Assembly (NCBI RefSeq): GCF_028682635.1
Contig: NZ_JANHLK010000017.1
Span: 1-64,000 of the forward strand
DNA: 64,000 bases
Direction of reading: 5' to 3'
Origin: Pseudomonas putida
GTDB lineage: Bacteria > Pseudomonadota > Gammaproteobacteria > Pseudomonadales > Pseudomonadaceae
The notes beneath the pieces are model-generated. The model was not told the DNA's origin and made no database searches. It saw only the letters and a program-made list of their open reading frames with translations. The position numbers and the translations under genes are program-made. Within the stretch, counting starts at the first letter, position 1, and every line of letters starts with the position of its first letter. Of the stretch, positions 17,201 to 25,957 are shown one piece after another.

Positions 17201-18373
17201 TCAGAAGTATTTAAGCCAGCCGATATCACGCCGACGCGCCTTCAATGCGGCGAACCAGCGCACCGGCAGATACAGCGCCGCAGCCAGCAGCACGGCGGTC
17301 AACCACACGGCCCAAATGCCATCGAACCCGAAGTAGTCGCCGTGGTTCAGACCGAACAACGCCACGCTGACCAGGTACAGCACTTTCAGCACATAAAGAT
17401 GGAGCAGGTAGAAGAACATCGGTGCCGCGCCAAAGACCGCCAGGGTGCTGATCCACTTGCGTTGTTGGGCGCGCTCGAAGCCCAGCAACAGCAAGAGCCC
17501 AATGCCCAGCGTCAGGCCCAGGAACAGCAGGGAAGGTGGGTATTTGGTGATGTTGAAGAAGCTCATGAGGGTGTGTGTGGTGCTTTCATGGACCGCCCAG
17601 TGTGCCTCGCCATAACCGTTCACCAGGCGCAGGAGGACGAAACCGATCAGTGCGCCGGCCCCCGCCAGCAACAGATAACGCTGACGTTGGGCGGTCGAGG
17701 CGGGGCGCGCGAACCAGGGGCCGATGCAGTAACCCAGGGCGATGACCCCGATCCACGGCAGCACCGGGTAGGACGTGCGCAGGCGCAGGCTGTCGGAGAA
17801 TTCGATCCAGCCGCGATCATGCAGAATGGCCCAAGGGATGTGCAGCGCCGAACCAACCGGGAAGTGCAGGGAGTCGAGCAGATTGTGCCCGCCCACGATG
17901 ATCAGCCCCAGGCCGCAGAGGATGGGTCGCGGCAGCCAGACCAGTGCCGCGAGGGCAATCATGCTGACGCCGATCGCCCAGATCACCTGCAGGTAAATCA
18001 CGGTGGGCGGGAACTGGAAGGTCCAGGCGAAATTCACCAGGGTGAACTCCAGCACCACCAGGAACAGGCCACGCTTGAACAGGAAGGTCGACACGGCGTG
18101 CGTGCCCTGGTGCTTTTCCCCGTACAGAAACGCAGACAAGCCCGTGAGCAGGACGAACACCGGCGCACACAAGTGGGCGAGCGTGCGGCTGAAAAACAAC
18201 GTCGGTTCAGTGCTGTCGATGAGCATCGGGTCGGTGACCTGGCGGTGCAGGAAGAAGGTTTCGCGCACGTGATCCAGCAGCATGAAGATGATCACCAATC
18301 CCCGAAGGGCGTCGATGGACATCAGGCGTTGGTTTGCGCGGGTGACGGGCGGGGTTTGTATGAGGTCGGTCAT
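17201..18373 (-). CDS. DUF1624 / HGSNAT-like membrane acyltransferase-family protein
   Basis: The 390-residue protein has about ten membrane helices. The conserved start RLMSIDALRGLVIIFMLLDHVRE (split: RLMSIDALRGL, then FMLLDHVRE) is the signature of DUF1624, related to heparan-alpha-glucosaminide N-acetyltransferases and OpgC-like acyltransferases. It may acylate a sugar or envelope molecule, but no substrate is known. The ATG at 18373 has no good ribosome site, and upstream in-frame starts exist. It lies upstream of the riboswitch operon on the same strand and is separated from it by a stem-loop. Confidence 0.8.
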   Translation of the reverse strand: MTDLIQTPPVTRANQRLMSIDALRGLVIIFMLLDHVRETFFLHRQVTDPMLIDSTEPTLFFSRTLAHLCAPVFVLLTGLSAFLYGEKHQGTHAVSTFLFKRGLFLVVLEFTLVNFAWTFQFPPTVIYLQVIWAIGVSMIALAALVWLPRPILCGLGLIIVGGHNLLDSLHFPVGSALHIPWAILHDRGWIEFSDSLRLRTSYPVLPWIGVIALGYCIGPWFARPASTAQRQRYLLLAGAGALIGFVLLRLVNGYGEAHWAVHESTTHTLMSFFNITKYPPSLLFLGLTLGIGLLLLLGFERAQQRKWISTLAVFGAAPMFFYLLHLYVLKVLYLVSVALFGLNHGDYFGFDGIWAVWLTAVLLAAALYLPVRWFAALKARRRDIGWLKYF

Positions 18374-18509
18374 CGAAAGTCGCAGGCAGGGAGTGGACAG
18401 CGCTGTCGGTATGCGACCGGCAGCCAAGGTGTTGATATAACGTAACATTAAAGCCTGGCAAAAGAAAAGCACGACGCCAGCGGCAGGTCCTTATGAAATG
18501 ACAATTACG

Positions 18510-18536
18510 TCAATATTGAAATATCTCTCAATATTG
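18510..18536. promoter_or_regulatory. paired TCAATATTG repeats upstream of the MhpA-like gene
   Basis: TCAATATTG occurs at 18510-18518 and again at 18528-18536, an 18-base period; each copy contains the palindrome CAATATTG. They lie about 70-95 bases before the hydroxylase start in an otherwise gene-free gap (18374-18604) and are a plausible operator for a dimeric regulator. Confidence 0.5.
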
Positions 18537-18604
18537 CATACCTTGACCTTGCCTGACGATGAGACCTGCGCGTCTCACGACTTCAATCACAACAAGGGCT
18601 CGAG

Positions 18605-20263
18605 ATGAACAACAACAAGAAAGTTTGCGAATCGCTTCCTTCCACCGTCGACGTGCTGGTCATCGGTAACGGCCCGGTCGGTGCAACCATCGCGGCGCTG
18701 CTGGGCCGCTATGGGGTAACGACCCTGGTGCTGGACAAGACCCATGAGGTCCTGCTGATGCCGCGTGCCATTGCCCTGGACAACGAGGCGCTGCGCATCC
18801 TGCAGCTCGCCGGCCTGGCGGAAGACGCTTTCGAGAAGATCGTCATTCCTGAAGTGAGGATGCACTCCCCGGTACTCGGGCAATTCGGTCGAGCCAATAC
18901 CCAGGGCTGCATCGACGGCCACCCGAAACTCGTGACCTTCTATCAACCCGATCTCGAGCACGCGATGCGCGGCCAGGTATCGCGGTTGAAGTCGGTGACC
19001 AGTCTGGGCGGCTTCGAACTTGAAAGCCTGGTCGAGGAGGCGGATGGCGTCATTGCCACTGTGCGGGATCAGAATGGGCAGGCGCATAACGTTCGCGCCC
19101 AGTACCTGGTGGGGGCGGACGGCGCAAGCTCCAGGGTCAGGGCATTGATTGGCCAGGAGTTCGAGGGGCAGACTTATGCGCAGGATTGGCTGATTGTCGA
19201 TGTCATGAACCGGCATCAGTCAGCGATCGATCACATTGAATTTCTCTGTGATCCACGGCGCCCGACACCGCACATGCCCGCACCCGGCGGCAGGGAGCGT
19301 TGGGAGTTCATGCTGCAACCCGGTGAATCCCGGGAAGAACTGGAAAACCCGGAAAGCATCGCCCGGCTGATCGCGCCATGGATCAACCCGCAGGCGCTGC
19401 AAATCGAGCGCAAGGCGGTGTATCGGTTCCACGCCCGTTGCTGCAACAGGTTCAGCAAGGGCCGCACTTTCCTCGTCGGCGACGCGGCGCACATCACACC
19501 GCCTTTTGTCGGGCAAGGTCTGGTCGCGGGCCTTCGAGACGGTGCCAACCTTGCCTGGAAACTGGCCTGGGTCCTTCGCGGTCATGCCGCGCCTGCAATA
19601 CTCGAGACCTATGACGAAGAGCGCCGCCCCCACGCCCAGGCGATGATCAACCTGGCGAAGCTCATGGGCCGCCTGGTGATGCCCAAGAACAAGGTCGCCG
19701 CTTTCCTTATTCACGGCCTGATGCGCACCCTGGCGTTGACGCCCGCTACCAGAAAGTACTTCGAACAGCTGGACATCAAGCCGAAGAACACCTTCAAACA
19801 CGGCCTGTTCATGCAGCAGCGTCGGGGCGAAACGTTGGTCTGTGGCAGCCTGTTCCCCCAGGCTTGGGTTCGCACCATGCAAAGGCAGATCAAACTCAGC
19901 GACGATGCCCTTGGCGACAACCTGACCCTGGTTGGATTGGGTGTCGACCCCTTGTCGCTGCTGACAACCGAGCAGATTGTTTCATGGGAAAAAATGGGCG
20001 GCCACTTCCTGGAAGTCAGGACTCGAGGCCAACGTAACGGCGGCAGCTGTGATTTCATCGAAGACATGAACCATGAGATCCTGCCGCTGGCTGCCAAGGG
20101 GACGCTCGTTGCGGTTCGTCCTGACCGTATCATCATGCACCAGGTCCCTGGCGCGCAGGCAAGCCGTCTGCTTCTAGACTGCAAGGGCCTGCTGGCTAGC
20201 GAAGATGTCACCCTTGACGGCATTTCCGTTACCATCGACGAGCCCACCCGATTACGAGCTTGA
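18605..20263 (+). CDS. FAD-dependent aromatic hydroxylase, MhpA-like
   Basis: The 552-residue protein is a class A flavin monooxygenase. It has an N-terminal dinucleotide fold with VIGNGPVGATIA (about 19-30), the DG motif GADGASSRVR (170-179) and the GD motif FLVGDAAHITPPFVGQGLVAG (about 289-309). It is most like 3-(3-hydroxyphenyl)propionate hydroxylases, which add an ortho hydroxyl to a phenol using NADH and O2, producing a catechol for extradiol cleavage. The downstream extradiol dioxygenase, FAH hydrolase, ligase and FadL channel fit this role. The exact phenol is unknown. A TetR gene follows two bases after its stop. Confidence 0.85.
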   Translation: MNNNKKVCESLPSTVDVLVIGNGPVGATIAALLGRYGVTTLVLDKTHEVLLMPRAIALDNEALRILQLAGLAEDAFEKIVIPEVRMHSPVLGQFGRANTQGCIDGHPKLVTFYQPDLEHAMRGQVSRLKSVTSLGGFELESLVEEADGVIATVRDQNGQAHNVRAQYLVGADGASSRVRALIGQEFEGQTYAQDWLIVDVMNRHQSAIDHIEFLCDPRRPTPHMPAPGGRERWEFMLQPGESREELENPESIARLIAPWINPQALQIERKAVYRFHARCCNRFSKGRTFLVGDAAHITPPFVGQGLVAGLRDGANLAWKLAWVLRGHAAPAILETYDEERRPHAQAMINLAKLMGRLVMPKNKVAAFLIHGLMRTLALTPATRKYFEQLDIKPKNTFKHGLFMQQRRGETLVCGSLFPQAWVRTMQRQIKLSDDALGDNLTLVGLGVDPLSLLTTEQIVSWEKMGGHFLEVRTRGQRNGGSCDFIEDMNHEILPLAAKGTLVAVRPDRIIMHQVPGAQASRLLLDCKGLLASEDVTLDGISVTIDEPTRLRA

Positions 20264-20265
20264 TC

Positions 20266-20910
20266 ATGCATTCCCCCATTCCTGTAGAAGCGACTGCGCC
20301 ACCACCTCTCACGCGAGGCCACAAGAAGCGTGAGCGCACCCGGCGCGGCCTGGTGGACGCGGCATTGCGTCTTGTCGCACGCAAGGAGGTGGGGGAGATC
20401 GCACTGCTCGAAGTGGCCGCGGAGGCAGACGTCTCCAATGGCACCATCTACAACTATTTTCGCACTCGCGACGAAGTACTGGAGGCGGTGGGCATCGCCA
20501 TGGCCGCCGAGTTTTCCGACGCCATTTCCGTCTTGAACGCCGACGTGCAGTGCGGTGCGCAGCGGCTGTCGATTGGCGTTCGCCTGTTCGTCTGTCGGGC
20601 CGCCGCCGACCACCCATGGGCGAATGCGCTGCTGCGCATTATCCATTTCGACCAGGCCATGCGCTCGCGCCTGGCGGCCCATGTGCTGGGCGATCTGCGT
20701 GAGGGGCTGCGTGCGGGCACTTTTGCCTACGCGGACGAAGGGATCGCCCTGGACCTGGTCTTGTCCTGCACAACCGGGGCGATGCGCGCGGTTGTCGAGG
20801 GACGTGCAGTGGCGGAACACGATGTGCGGGTCGCCGAAATGGTTCTCCAGGCTTTGGGTGTAACACCTGCCAAGGCCAGGAAAATCGCGGGCAAGCCGCT
20901 ACCTGCCTGA
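20266..20910 (+). CDS. TetR-family regulator (first of two)
   Basis: The 214-residue protein has a TetR HTH after a basic N-terminal tail: RRGLVDAALRLVARKEVGEIALLEVAAEADVSNGTIYNYF (in pieces, about residues 25-65). The start is the ATG two bases after the hydroxylase stop, so the two genes are almost certainly cotranscribed. The C-terminal ligand domain resembles the second TetR gene nearby (IRLFI/VRLFV and LVLRALGV/MVLQALGV-type segments), suggesting an old duplication. It likely senses the pathway substrate. Confidence 0.88.
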   Translation: MHSPIPVEATAPPPLTRGHKKRERTRRGLVDAALRLVARKEVGEIALLEVAAEADVSNGTIYNYFRTRDEVLEAVGIAMAAEFSDAISVLNADVQCGAQRLSIGVRLFVCRAAADHPWANALLRIIHFDQAMRSRLAAHVLGDLREGLRAGTFAYADEGIALDLVLSCTTGAMRAVVEGRAVAEHDVRVAEMVLQALGVTPAKARKIAGKPLPA

Positions 20911-20943
20911 TCTTTCTCCTCCTGCCGAAGACGCTTAACGCAA

Positions 20944-20959
20944 TGAACATGTGTGTTCA
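20944..20959. promoter_or_regulatory. TetR-type operator 1
   Basis: TGAACATGTGTGTTCA is an inverted repeat with TGAACA/TGTTCA arms, placed just after the first TetR gene. It shares the arms of a second palindrome at 21053-21068. Confidence 0.6.
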
Positions 20960-21052
20960 TCAATTGATCCTGCCTTCTCGGTGGAATAAGAGGGTGGATG
21001 CCGGTTTTCGTCGGGAAAAATTCACTTATTGAAAAACCTTGTTGACGCCAAC

Positions 21053-21068
21053 TGAACACGCGTGTTCA
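21053..21068. promoter_or_regulatory. TetR-type operator 2
   Basis: TGAACACGCGTGTTCA is a perfect 16-base palindrome, 34 bases before the GTG start of the second TetR gene. The centre-to-centre distance to the first palindrome is 109 bases. It probably mediates autorepression and control of the downstream catabolic genes. Confidence 0.65.
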
Positions 21069-21101
21069 ATTGCTCCATAAGGTAATTCTGGAGAGTGAAC
21101 C

Positions 21102-21716
21102 GTGCAATCCCTGAATCCAACACAGCGCCGCATTCATCAAGCCGCCTTTCGCCTGTTCGCTGAAAGAGGCACCTCAAACGTCAATATCCTCGACCTCGCA
21201 CAAGCGGCCGGCGTGGCGCGCGGAACGGTCTACAGCAACATCGACAGCATGGAAGGCCTGTTCGAGGCGGTCGCCAGCCAGCTTGCGAAGGAGATGCATG
21301 AGCGCGTCAACAAGAGCTTCGACTCAGTGTCCGATCCCGCCCAGCGCCTGGCCAATGGCATTCGCCTGTTCATTCGTCGAGCTCACGAAGACTCCCAATG
21401 GGGGGCGTTCATCCACAAGTTCGCCATGAGCAATTCTGCGTTGCGCGAAATGTTCAGCAGCCAGGCGACCACGGATCTTCTCAGCGGGCTTTCCAGCGGG
21501 CGCTACAGGTTTGCGCAGGAGCAATTGCTCTCAGTGCTGACCCTGATATCGAGCAGCGTCCTGGGTTCGATTTTCCTCGTGCTGGAGGGTCACCGGACCT
21601 GGCGCGAATCGGGTTCCGACACCGCCGAGCTGGTGCTGCGCGCCTTGGGGGTACCACCCGAGGAGGCGCGTGTGCTGGCGACTCTGGAGCTGCCGGAACT
21701 GCCGCCTCTGGACTGA
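21102..21716 (+). CDS. TetR-family regulator (second)
   Basis: The 204-residue protein carries a clear TetR HTH (IHQAAFRLFAERGTSNVNI, LAQAAGVARGTVYSNI). The start codon is GTG (21102), six bases after a GGAGAG ribosome site. It leads a unit with the dioxygenase, FAH hydrolase, ligase and channel genes; 88 bases separate it from the dioxygenase. The palindromes upstream are its probable binding sites. Confidence 0.88.
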   Translation: MQSLNPTQRRIHQAAFRLFAERGTSNVNILDLAQAAGVARGTVYSNIDSMEGLFEAVASQLAKEMHERVNKSFDSVSDPAQRLANGIRLFIRRAHEDSQWGAFIHKFAMSNSALREMFSSQATTDLLSGLSSGRYRFAQEQLLSVLTLISSSVLGSIFLVLEGHRTWRESGSDTAELVLRALGVPPEEARVLATLELPELPPLD

Positions 21717-21804
21717 CGCCCCCTCACTGACTCAACCAGACAAAACCCCTGTTTTTACAGGGGGTCGGGACTGCTTCGCCCTAAAAACCCGGAAAACAAC
21801 AACA

Positions 21805-22896
21805 ATGAACGACAAAAAACCATTGCACCGGTTGACGACACAACAACCCGCCCGGCATCCGCAGCCGACGGTGAAGGCCCGGGACCTGACGCATCTGATC
21901 TTTCAAAGGCCGGACTTGAATGAGGCTGCGGGTTTCCTCACCGACTTCGGCCTGAAGGTCAGTCGCCAGGACGCCGATACGCTCTATCTGCGCGCCACCG
22001 ATGCCACTTCGTACTGTTACCGTGTCGAGCGTGCCGAACGTTCGCGTTTTGTCGGGTTCGGCCTGGCGGTCCAGTCCATCGGCGATCTGGAAAAACTCTC
22101 TCGAATCCCGGGTGCGTCACCGGTGCAGAAGTCGGAACATCCTGGCAAAGGCTGTTACGTCAGACTGACCGATCCTTCCGGCTTCATGGTGGAAGCGGTT
22201 TGCGAGCAGTCTCCAGGCAAAGCGCTGGATCACAGAGCGCCTCTGCGCTGGAACCTGGCGCACGAGCAACCGCGCATCAATGCCACGCAACGCCCGCCCG
22301 TTGCGCCGCCCGACGTGCTCAAGCTTGGCCACATCGTGATTGAAGTGGCCGACTACCAGGCGACCTGTGCCTGGTACACGCGGCATTTCGGCTTCATTCC
22401 CAGCGATGTGCAGACGCTCCCCGATGGCACCCCCATCGTCACCTTCATGCGCCTTGACCTGGGTGGAACGCCAACGGCGCACCATACGCTCGCGATAGCG
22501 CAGGGGTTCATGGCTGCCTACAGCCATAGCGCCTTCGAGGTCGTCGATGCAGACGCTGTGGGCATGGGCCAGCGCGTCCTGCGCGAGCGCGGCTGGAAGC
22601 ACTCCTGGGGCATCGGTCGACACATTCTGGGCAGTCAGATCTTCGATTACTGGCAAGACCCCTGGGGTGACAAGCACGAGCATTACTGCGACGGGGACAT
22701 CTTCACGGCCGCACACCCTATCGGCATTCACCCTGTAAGCCCCGAAGCCATGGCGCAGTGGGGGCAGCGCATGCCCAGGAGTTTTACCAAACCCAGACTG
22801 AGCTTCACCCATCTGCTGGCGCTGATCCGCAACTTGCGACGCAGCCCGGACTTGTCCATTCGCAAGTTGATAACCCTCATGCGGATGTTCGGGTAG
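21805..22896 (+). CDS. type I extradiol (VOC-fold) ring-cleavage dioxygenase
   Basis: The 363-residue protein has two vicinal-oxygen-chelate modules. In the C-terminal, catalytic module the three metal ligands of BphC-type enzymes can be seen: His176 (KLGHIVIEV), His241 (YSHSAFEV) and Glu292 (GDKHEHYCDGD). Such enzymes open catechols next to the hydroxyls with Fe(II). The preceding MhpA-like hydroxylase would make the catechol. After Glu292 the protein has a C-terminal tail of about 70 residues. The start at 21805 (MNDKKPLHRL) is the first ATG after the TetR stop. It resembles 2,3-dihydroxy-p-cumate/biphenyl-type dioxygenases but cannot be assigned a substrate. Confidence 0.82.
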   Translation: MNDKKPLHRLTTQQPARHPQPTVKARDLTHLIFQRPDLNEAAGFLTDFGLKVSRQDADTLYLRATDATSYCYRVERAERSRFVGFGLAVQSIGDLEKLSRIPGASPVQKSEHPGKGCYVRLTDPSGFMVEAVCEQSPGKALDHRAPLRWNLAHEQPRINATQRPPVAPPDVLKLGHIVIEVADYQATCAWYTRHFGFIPSDVQTLPDGTPIVTFMRLDLGGTPTAHHTLAIAQGFMAAYSHSAFEVVDADAVGMGQRVLRERGWKHSWGIGRHILGSQIFDYWQDPWGDKHEHYCDGDIFTAAHPIGIHPVSPEAMAQWGQRMPRSFTKPRLSFTHLLALIRNLRRSPDLSIRKLITLMRMFG

Positions 22897-22960
22897 CGCC
22901 ACCGCCATGACGGTCCCCCCACAGAACAACACCACCAAGCCTGCTCCAGGAGTACCTTCA

Positions 22961-23917
22961 ATGTCTGCTGTACACGTAGTCCGCTTTGAATTTCAGAACG
23001 GTATCCACTGGGGCGTGCTTCGCCAGGGCCGTATCACGGTTGTCCCCGGTGTTTTCGAAACCACCGGTGACTTCATTGCCCAGAACAGTATCGACGACCT
23101 CGCTCAACTCGAAGGCCCGGAGCTTGCGCAGGAAGAAGTGAAACTGCTGTCGCCGGTGACCCGTAACCAGCAGTTCGTCTGCCAGGGTGCCAACTACCGT
23201 CAGCACATGATCGAGTCGGGCATGGACCCGGACGCGAAGAAATTCAACATGATCTTCACCAAGGCGACCAGTTGCCTGGTGGCAGCTGACAGCGACCTGA
23301 TCAAGCCGCGCACCGTGCGCTTCCTCGACTACGAGATCGAACTGGGGCTGGTGATGAAGCGCGCAATCAGCGGGGCTGTTTCTGTCACCGACGCCAATCT
23401 GCATGAGTTCATTGCCGGCGTCGTCATCGTCAATGACTACTCGGCCCGCGACATCCAGATTCCCCAGATGCAGTTCTACAAGGGCAAGAGCTTCCGCACG
23501 TTCGGCCCGGTCGGTCCTTACCTCTGCCTGCTGGGTGCCAGGGACATGCATTACCTCAAGGCACTGCAGCTGCGCCTGACCGTCAACGACCAGCTGCGAC
23601 AGAGCGACAGCACGGCCAACCTGGTTTACGGTCCCGCCGAAACCCTTACCGAACTTTCCGAAGTGCAAGATCTCGCCGTCGGCGACCTGATTGCCACCGG
23701 TACGCCTGCCGGCTGTGCGCTGACGATTCCTTCGCCTGCCAAACAGCGCATCGCGGCGCTGCTGCCGGAAGCCACCAAGTGGAAACTGTTTCTCAAGGCG
23801 CAGGAGGGCCGCACGCAATATCTCAAGCCCGGTGACGTGGTCGAGGCGCGTATTCGCAGCGCCGATGGCGTGATCGACCTCGGTGTGCAGCGCAACCGTG
23901 TCGTGGAGCAAGCCTGA
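22961..23917 (+). CDS. fumarylacetoacetate hydrolase (FAH) family protein
   Basis: The 318-residue protein has the FAH fold signature: FVCQGANYRQHMIE, then FLDYEIELGLVM with the metal-binding Glu pair, VNDYSARDIQ, KGKSFRTFGPVGPYL and IATGTPAGCA near the end. Family members are C-C hydrolases, decarboxylases, isomerases or hydratases acting on diketo/enol acids. After extradiol cleavage it would process the ring-opened product in place of an MhpC-type hydrolase. An AGGAG site eight bases upstream sets the start at 22961. The stop overlaps the ligase start (TGATG). Confidence 0.87.
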   Translation: MSAVHVVRFEFQNGIHWGVLRQGRITVVPGVFETTGDFIAQNSIDDLAQLEGPELAQEEVKLLSPVTRNQQFVCQGANYRQHMIESGMDPDAKKFNMIFTKATSCLVAADSDLIKPRTVRFLDYEIELGLVMKRAISGAVSVTDANLHEFIAGVVIVNDYSARDIQIPQMQFYKGKSFRTFGPVGPYLCLLGARDMHYLKALQLRLTVNDQLRQSDSTANLVYGPAETLTELSEVQDLAVGDLIATGTPAGCALTIPSPAKQRIAALLPEATKWKLFLKAQEGRTQYLKPGDVVEARIRSADGVIDLGVQRNRVVEQA

Positions 23918-25809
23918 TGGTGATGCAGACCCTGAACGACATCGAACGTCTCGAACGAGTCCCCTTGTCGGAGCGAGGGCTGGCCTCCAGCACGTATGAA
24001 GCACTACGCCAGGCGGCCGAGCGCACCCCGCAGGCACCGGCGCTGAGCTTCTTCGCCGATGCCGCCCATTTCAAACACACCCTGGAGTGGAACTATTCCC
24101 AGCTCTTCGCCGATATCACCCGCGCGGCCAATGCCTTCCATGACCTGGGCATTAGACCGGGTGAGGTGATTGCCTTTATCTTGCCCAACCTGCCGCAAAC
24201 CCATTTCACGATCTGGGGCGGGGAGGCCGCAGGCATCGTCATGGCGATCAATCCGCTGCTTGAGGCCAGGCAGATGGCTGGCTTGCTGAATGCAGCGAAG
24301 GCATCCGTGGTGGTGACACTCGCGCCGACGGCGGGCAGTGATCTGTGGCCCAAGCTGGCTTCGCAGCTGGACCAGTTGCCCACGGTCAAGTCCGTGGTCT
24401 GGGTCAGCATGGAGCCCTGTGTCGACGCATCAATACGTGGGACTTCCGAAGCCACGGCTCTGCAGGAACGAGACGATATCGCGATCCACGATTGGCAATC
24501 GTTGATGGATGCCCAGCCGCACACACACCTCAAGAGCGGTCGGCAAATTCGCCCGGACGAATGCGCCTCCTACATCTGTACAGGCGGCACCACCGGGCTG
24601 CCCAAGATCGCCGCGCGTACCCATGGTTCGGAAGTATTCAACGCATGGTCTGTGTCTGCTCATTTGCAGCCACGCAGTGGTGGCCAGGTCATCTTTTGTG
24701 GCCTGCCGCTGTTCCATGTCAATGGCCAACTGGTGACCGGGCTGATGCCCTGGACCCAAGGCGACCATGTGATCCTCGGCACGCCCCATGGGTACCGTGG
24801 CGAGGGAGTCATCCCACGATTCTGGGAGATGGTCGAGCACTTCGGTATCAACCTCTTTTCCGGCGTGCCGACTGTTTATGCAGCACTGCTGCAACATGAA
24901 TGGCAGGGCCGCGACCTGTCCAGCCTGCGCTTTGCCATATGTGGCGCCGCGCCAATGCCAGCCGAGCTCTTGCGCGAATTCGAGCGCAGCACAGGGGTAA
25001 GGATCCTTGAAGGTTACGGTCTTACCGAGGGCACCTGCGTTTCCTCGATCAATCCGCCCCATGGCGAGCGCCGTATCGGCTCCATCGGCCTCCGGATCGC
25101 CTACCAGCCTATGCGCGCGGTCGTGCTCGATGATTGCGGGGAGTACCTGCGCGATGCCGATGTGGATGAAATCGGTCTGATCACGATCAGTGGCCCGAAC
25201 CTCTTCAATGGCTATCTGGAGGCGCGCCATAACCAAGGCCTGTGGATCGATATCGACGGTCAGCGCTGGCTCAATACCGGCGATCTGGGCCGCCAGGATG
25301 CCCAGGGTTACTTCTGGCTGACCGGACGCAGGAAGGAGCTGATCATTCGTGGCGGCCACAACATCGATCCCAAGCAAATCGAGGAGGCTCTGCAGGCGCA
25401 TCCCGCCGTCGCCTTGGCTGCTGCCATCGGCAGCCCCGATGCCTACTCGGGCGAGGTGCCGGTTGCCTATGTTCAACTGCGTCCCGGGCACGGCTGCAAC
25501 GCCGAAGAACTGGAGGCGTTCGCCCATCTCAACATCAGCGAACGGGCCGCCGTGCCCAAGCGCATTGAAATCCTCGAAGCGTTGCCCCTGACTGCCGTGG
25601 GCAAGATATTCAAGCCCGCTTTGCAGCAGCGGGAGATTGCCAGGGTAGTCGAGCAGGAAGTGCAACGAATGTGTCTGCAGGGAGTGGAAGTTGAGGTGGT
25701 ACAGGATGCACGACGCGGGTTGGTCGCCTGCATCCGCGCGGGAGACAACCAACAAACCCTGGCGCTTCTTCTAGGGCGCTTCAGCTTTCAAGTGGAGTGG
25801 CTTGAATGA
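23917..25809 (+). CDS. AMP-forming acyl-CoA synthetase/ligase
   Basis: The 630-residue ANL-superfamily enzyme shows the P-loop-like CTGGTTGLPKIAARTHG, YGLTEG, the NTGDLG hinge-region motif and GRRKELIIRGGHNIDPKQIEE, and ends with the conserved Lys segment PLTAVGKIFKPAL. It activates a carboxylic acid as acyl-AMP, usually to a CoA thioester. Its ATG overlaps the FAH stop by one base, so they are cotranslated. In this cluster it may activate the aromatic acid or a side-chain fragment. A C-terminal tail of about 65 residues follows the catalytic Lys. Confidence 0.88.
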   Translation: MVMQTLNDIERLERVPLSERGLASSTYEALRQAAERTPQAPALSFFADAAHFKHTLEWNYSQLFADITRAANAFHDLGIRPGEVIAFILPNLPQTHFTIWGGEAAGIVMAINPLLEARQMAGLLNAAKASVVVTLAPTAGSDLWPKLASQLDQLPTVKSVVWVSMEPCVDASIRGTSEATALQERDDIAIHDWQSLMDAQPHTHLKSGRQIRPDECASYICTGGTTGLPKIAARTHGSEVFNAWSVSAHLQPRSGGQVIFCGLPLFHVNGQLVTGLMPWTQGDHVILGTPHGYRGEGVIPRFWEMVEHFGINLFSGVPTVYAALLQHEWQGRDLSSLRFAICGAAPMPAELLREFERSTGVRILEGYGLTEGTCVSSINPPHGERRIGSIGLRIAYQPMRAVVLDDCGEYLRDADVDEIGLITISGPNLFNGYLEARHNQGLWIDIDGQRWLNTGDLGRQDAQGYFWLTGRRKELIIRGGHNIDPKQIEEALQAHPAVALAAAIGSPDAYSGEVPVAYVQLRPGHGCNAEELEAFAHLNISERAAVPKRIEILEALPLTAVGKIFKPALQQREIARVVEQEVQRMCLQGVEVEVVQDARRGLVACIRAGDNQQTLALLLGRFSFQVEWLE

Positions 25810-25833
25810 GTGTGAGTACGCCTCCCTAAGTCA

Positions 25834-25863
25834 AAATGATGCCCTGGTAACCAGGGCCATTTT
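25834..25863 (+). terminator. stem-loop between ligase and FadL genes (terminator or attenuator)
   Basis: GCCCTGG-TAA-CCAGGGC (25841-25857) is a perfect seven-base stem with a three-base loop, flanked by AAAATG on the left and CATTTT on the right. It lies inside the cluster between the ligase and the outer-membrane channel, so it would reduce rather than end transcription of the last gene. Confidence 0.6.
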
Positions 25864-25957
25864 CACAACTTCGATCAACGCCAACCCGCACTGCCAAGTG
25901 CACGGGAAGGCGAAGCCTTGCCCGCATTCAACCCACAAAAAGAACAAGAGGTGGACA

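Noticed and set aside
21805..22896. Simple glyoxalase or resistance VOC protein
   Set aside because: Two-module length and the His-His-Glu ligands in the C-terminal module, plus hydroxylase and FAH neighbours, favour an extradiol dioxygenase.
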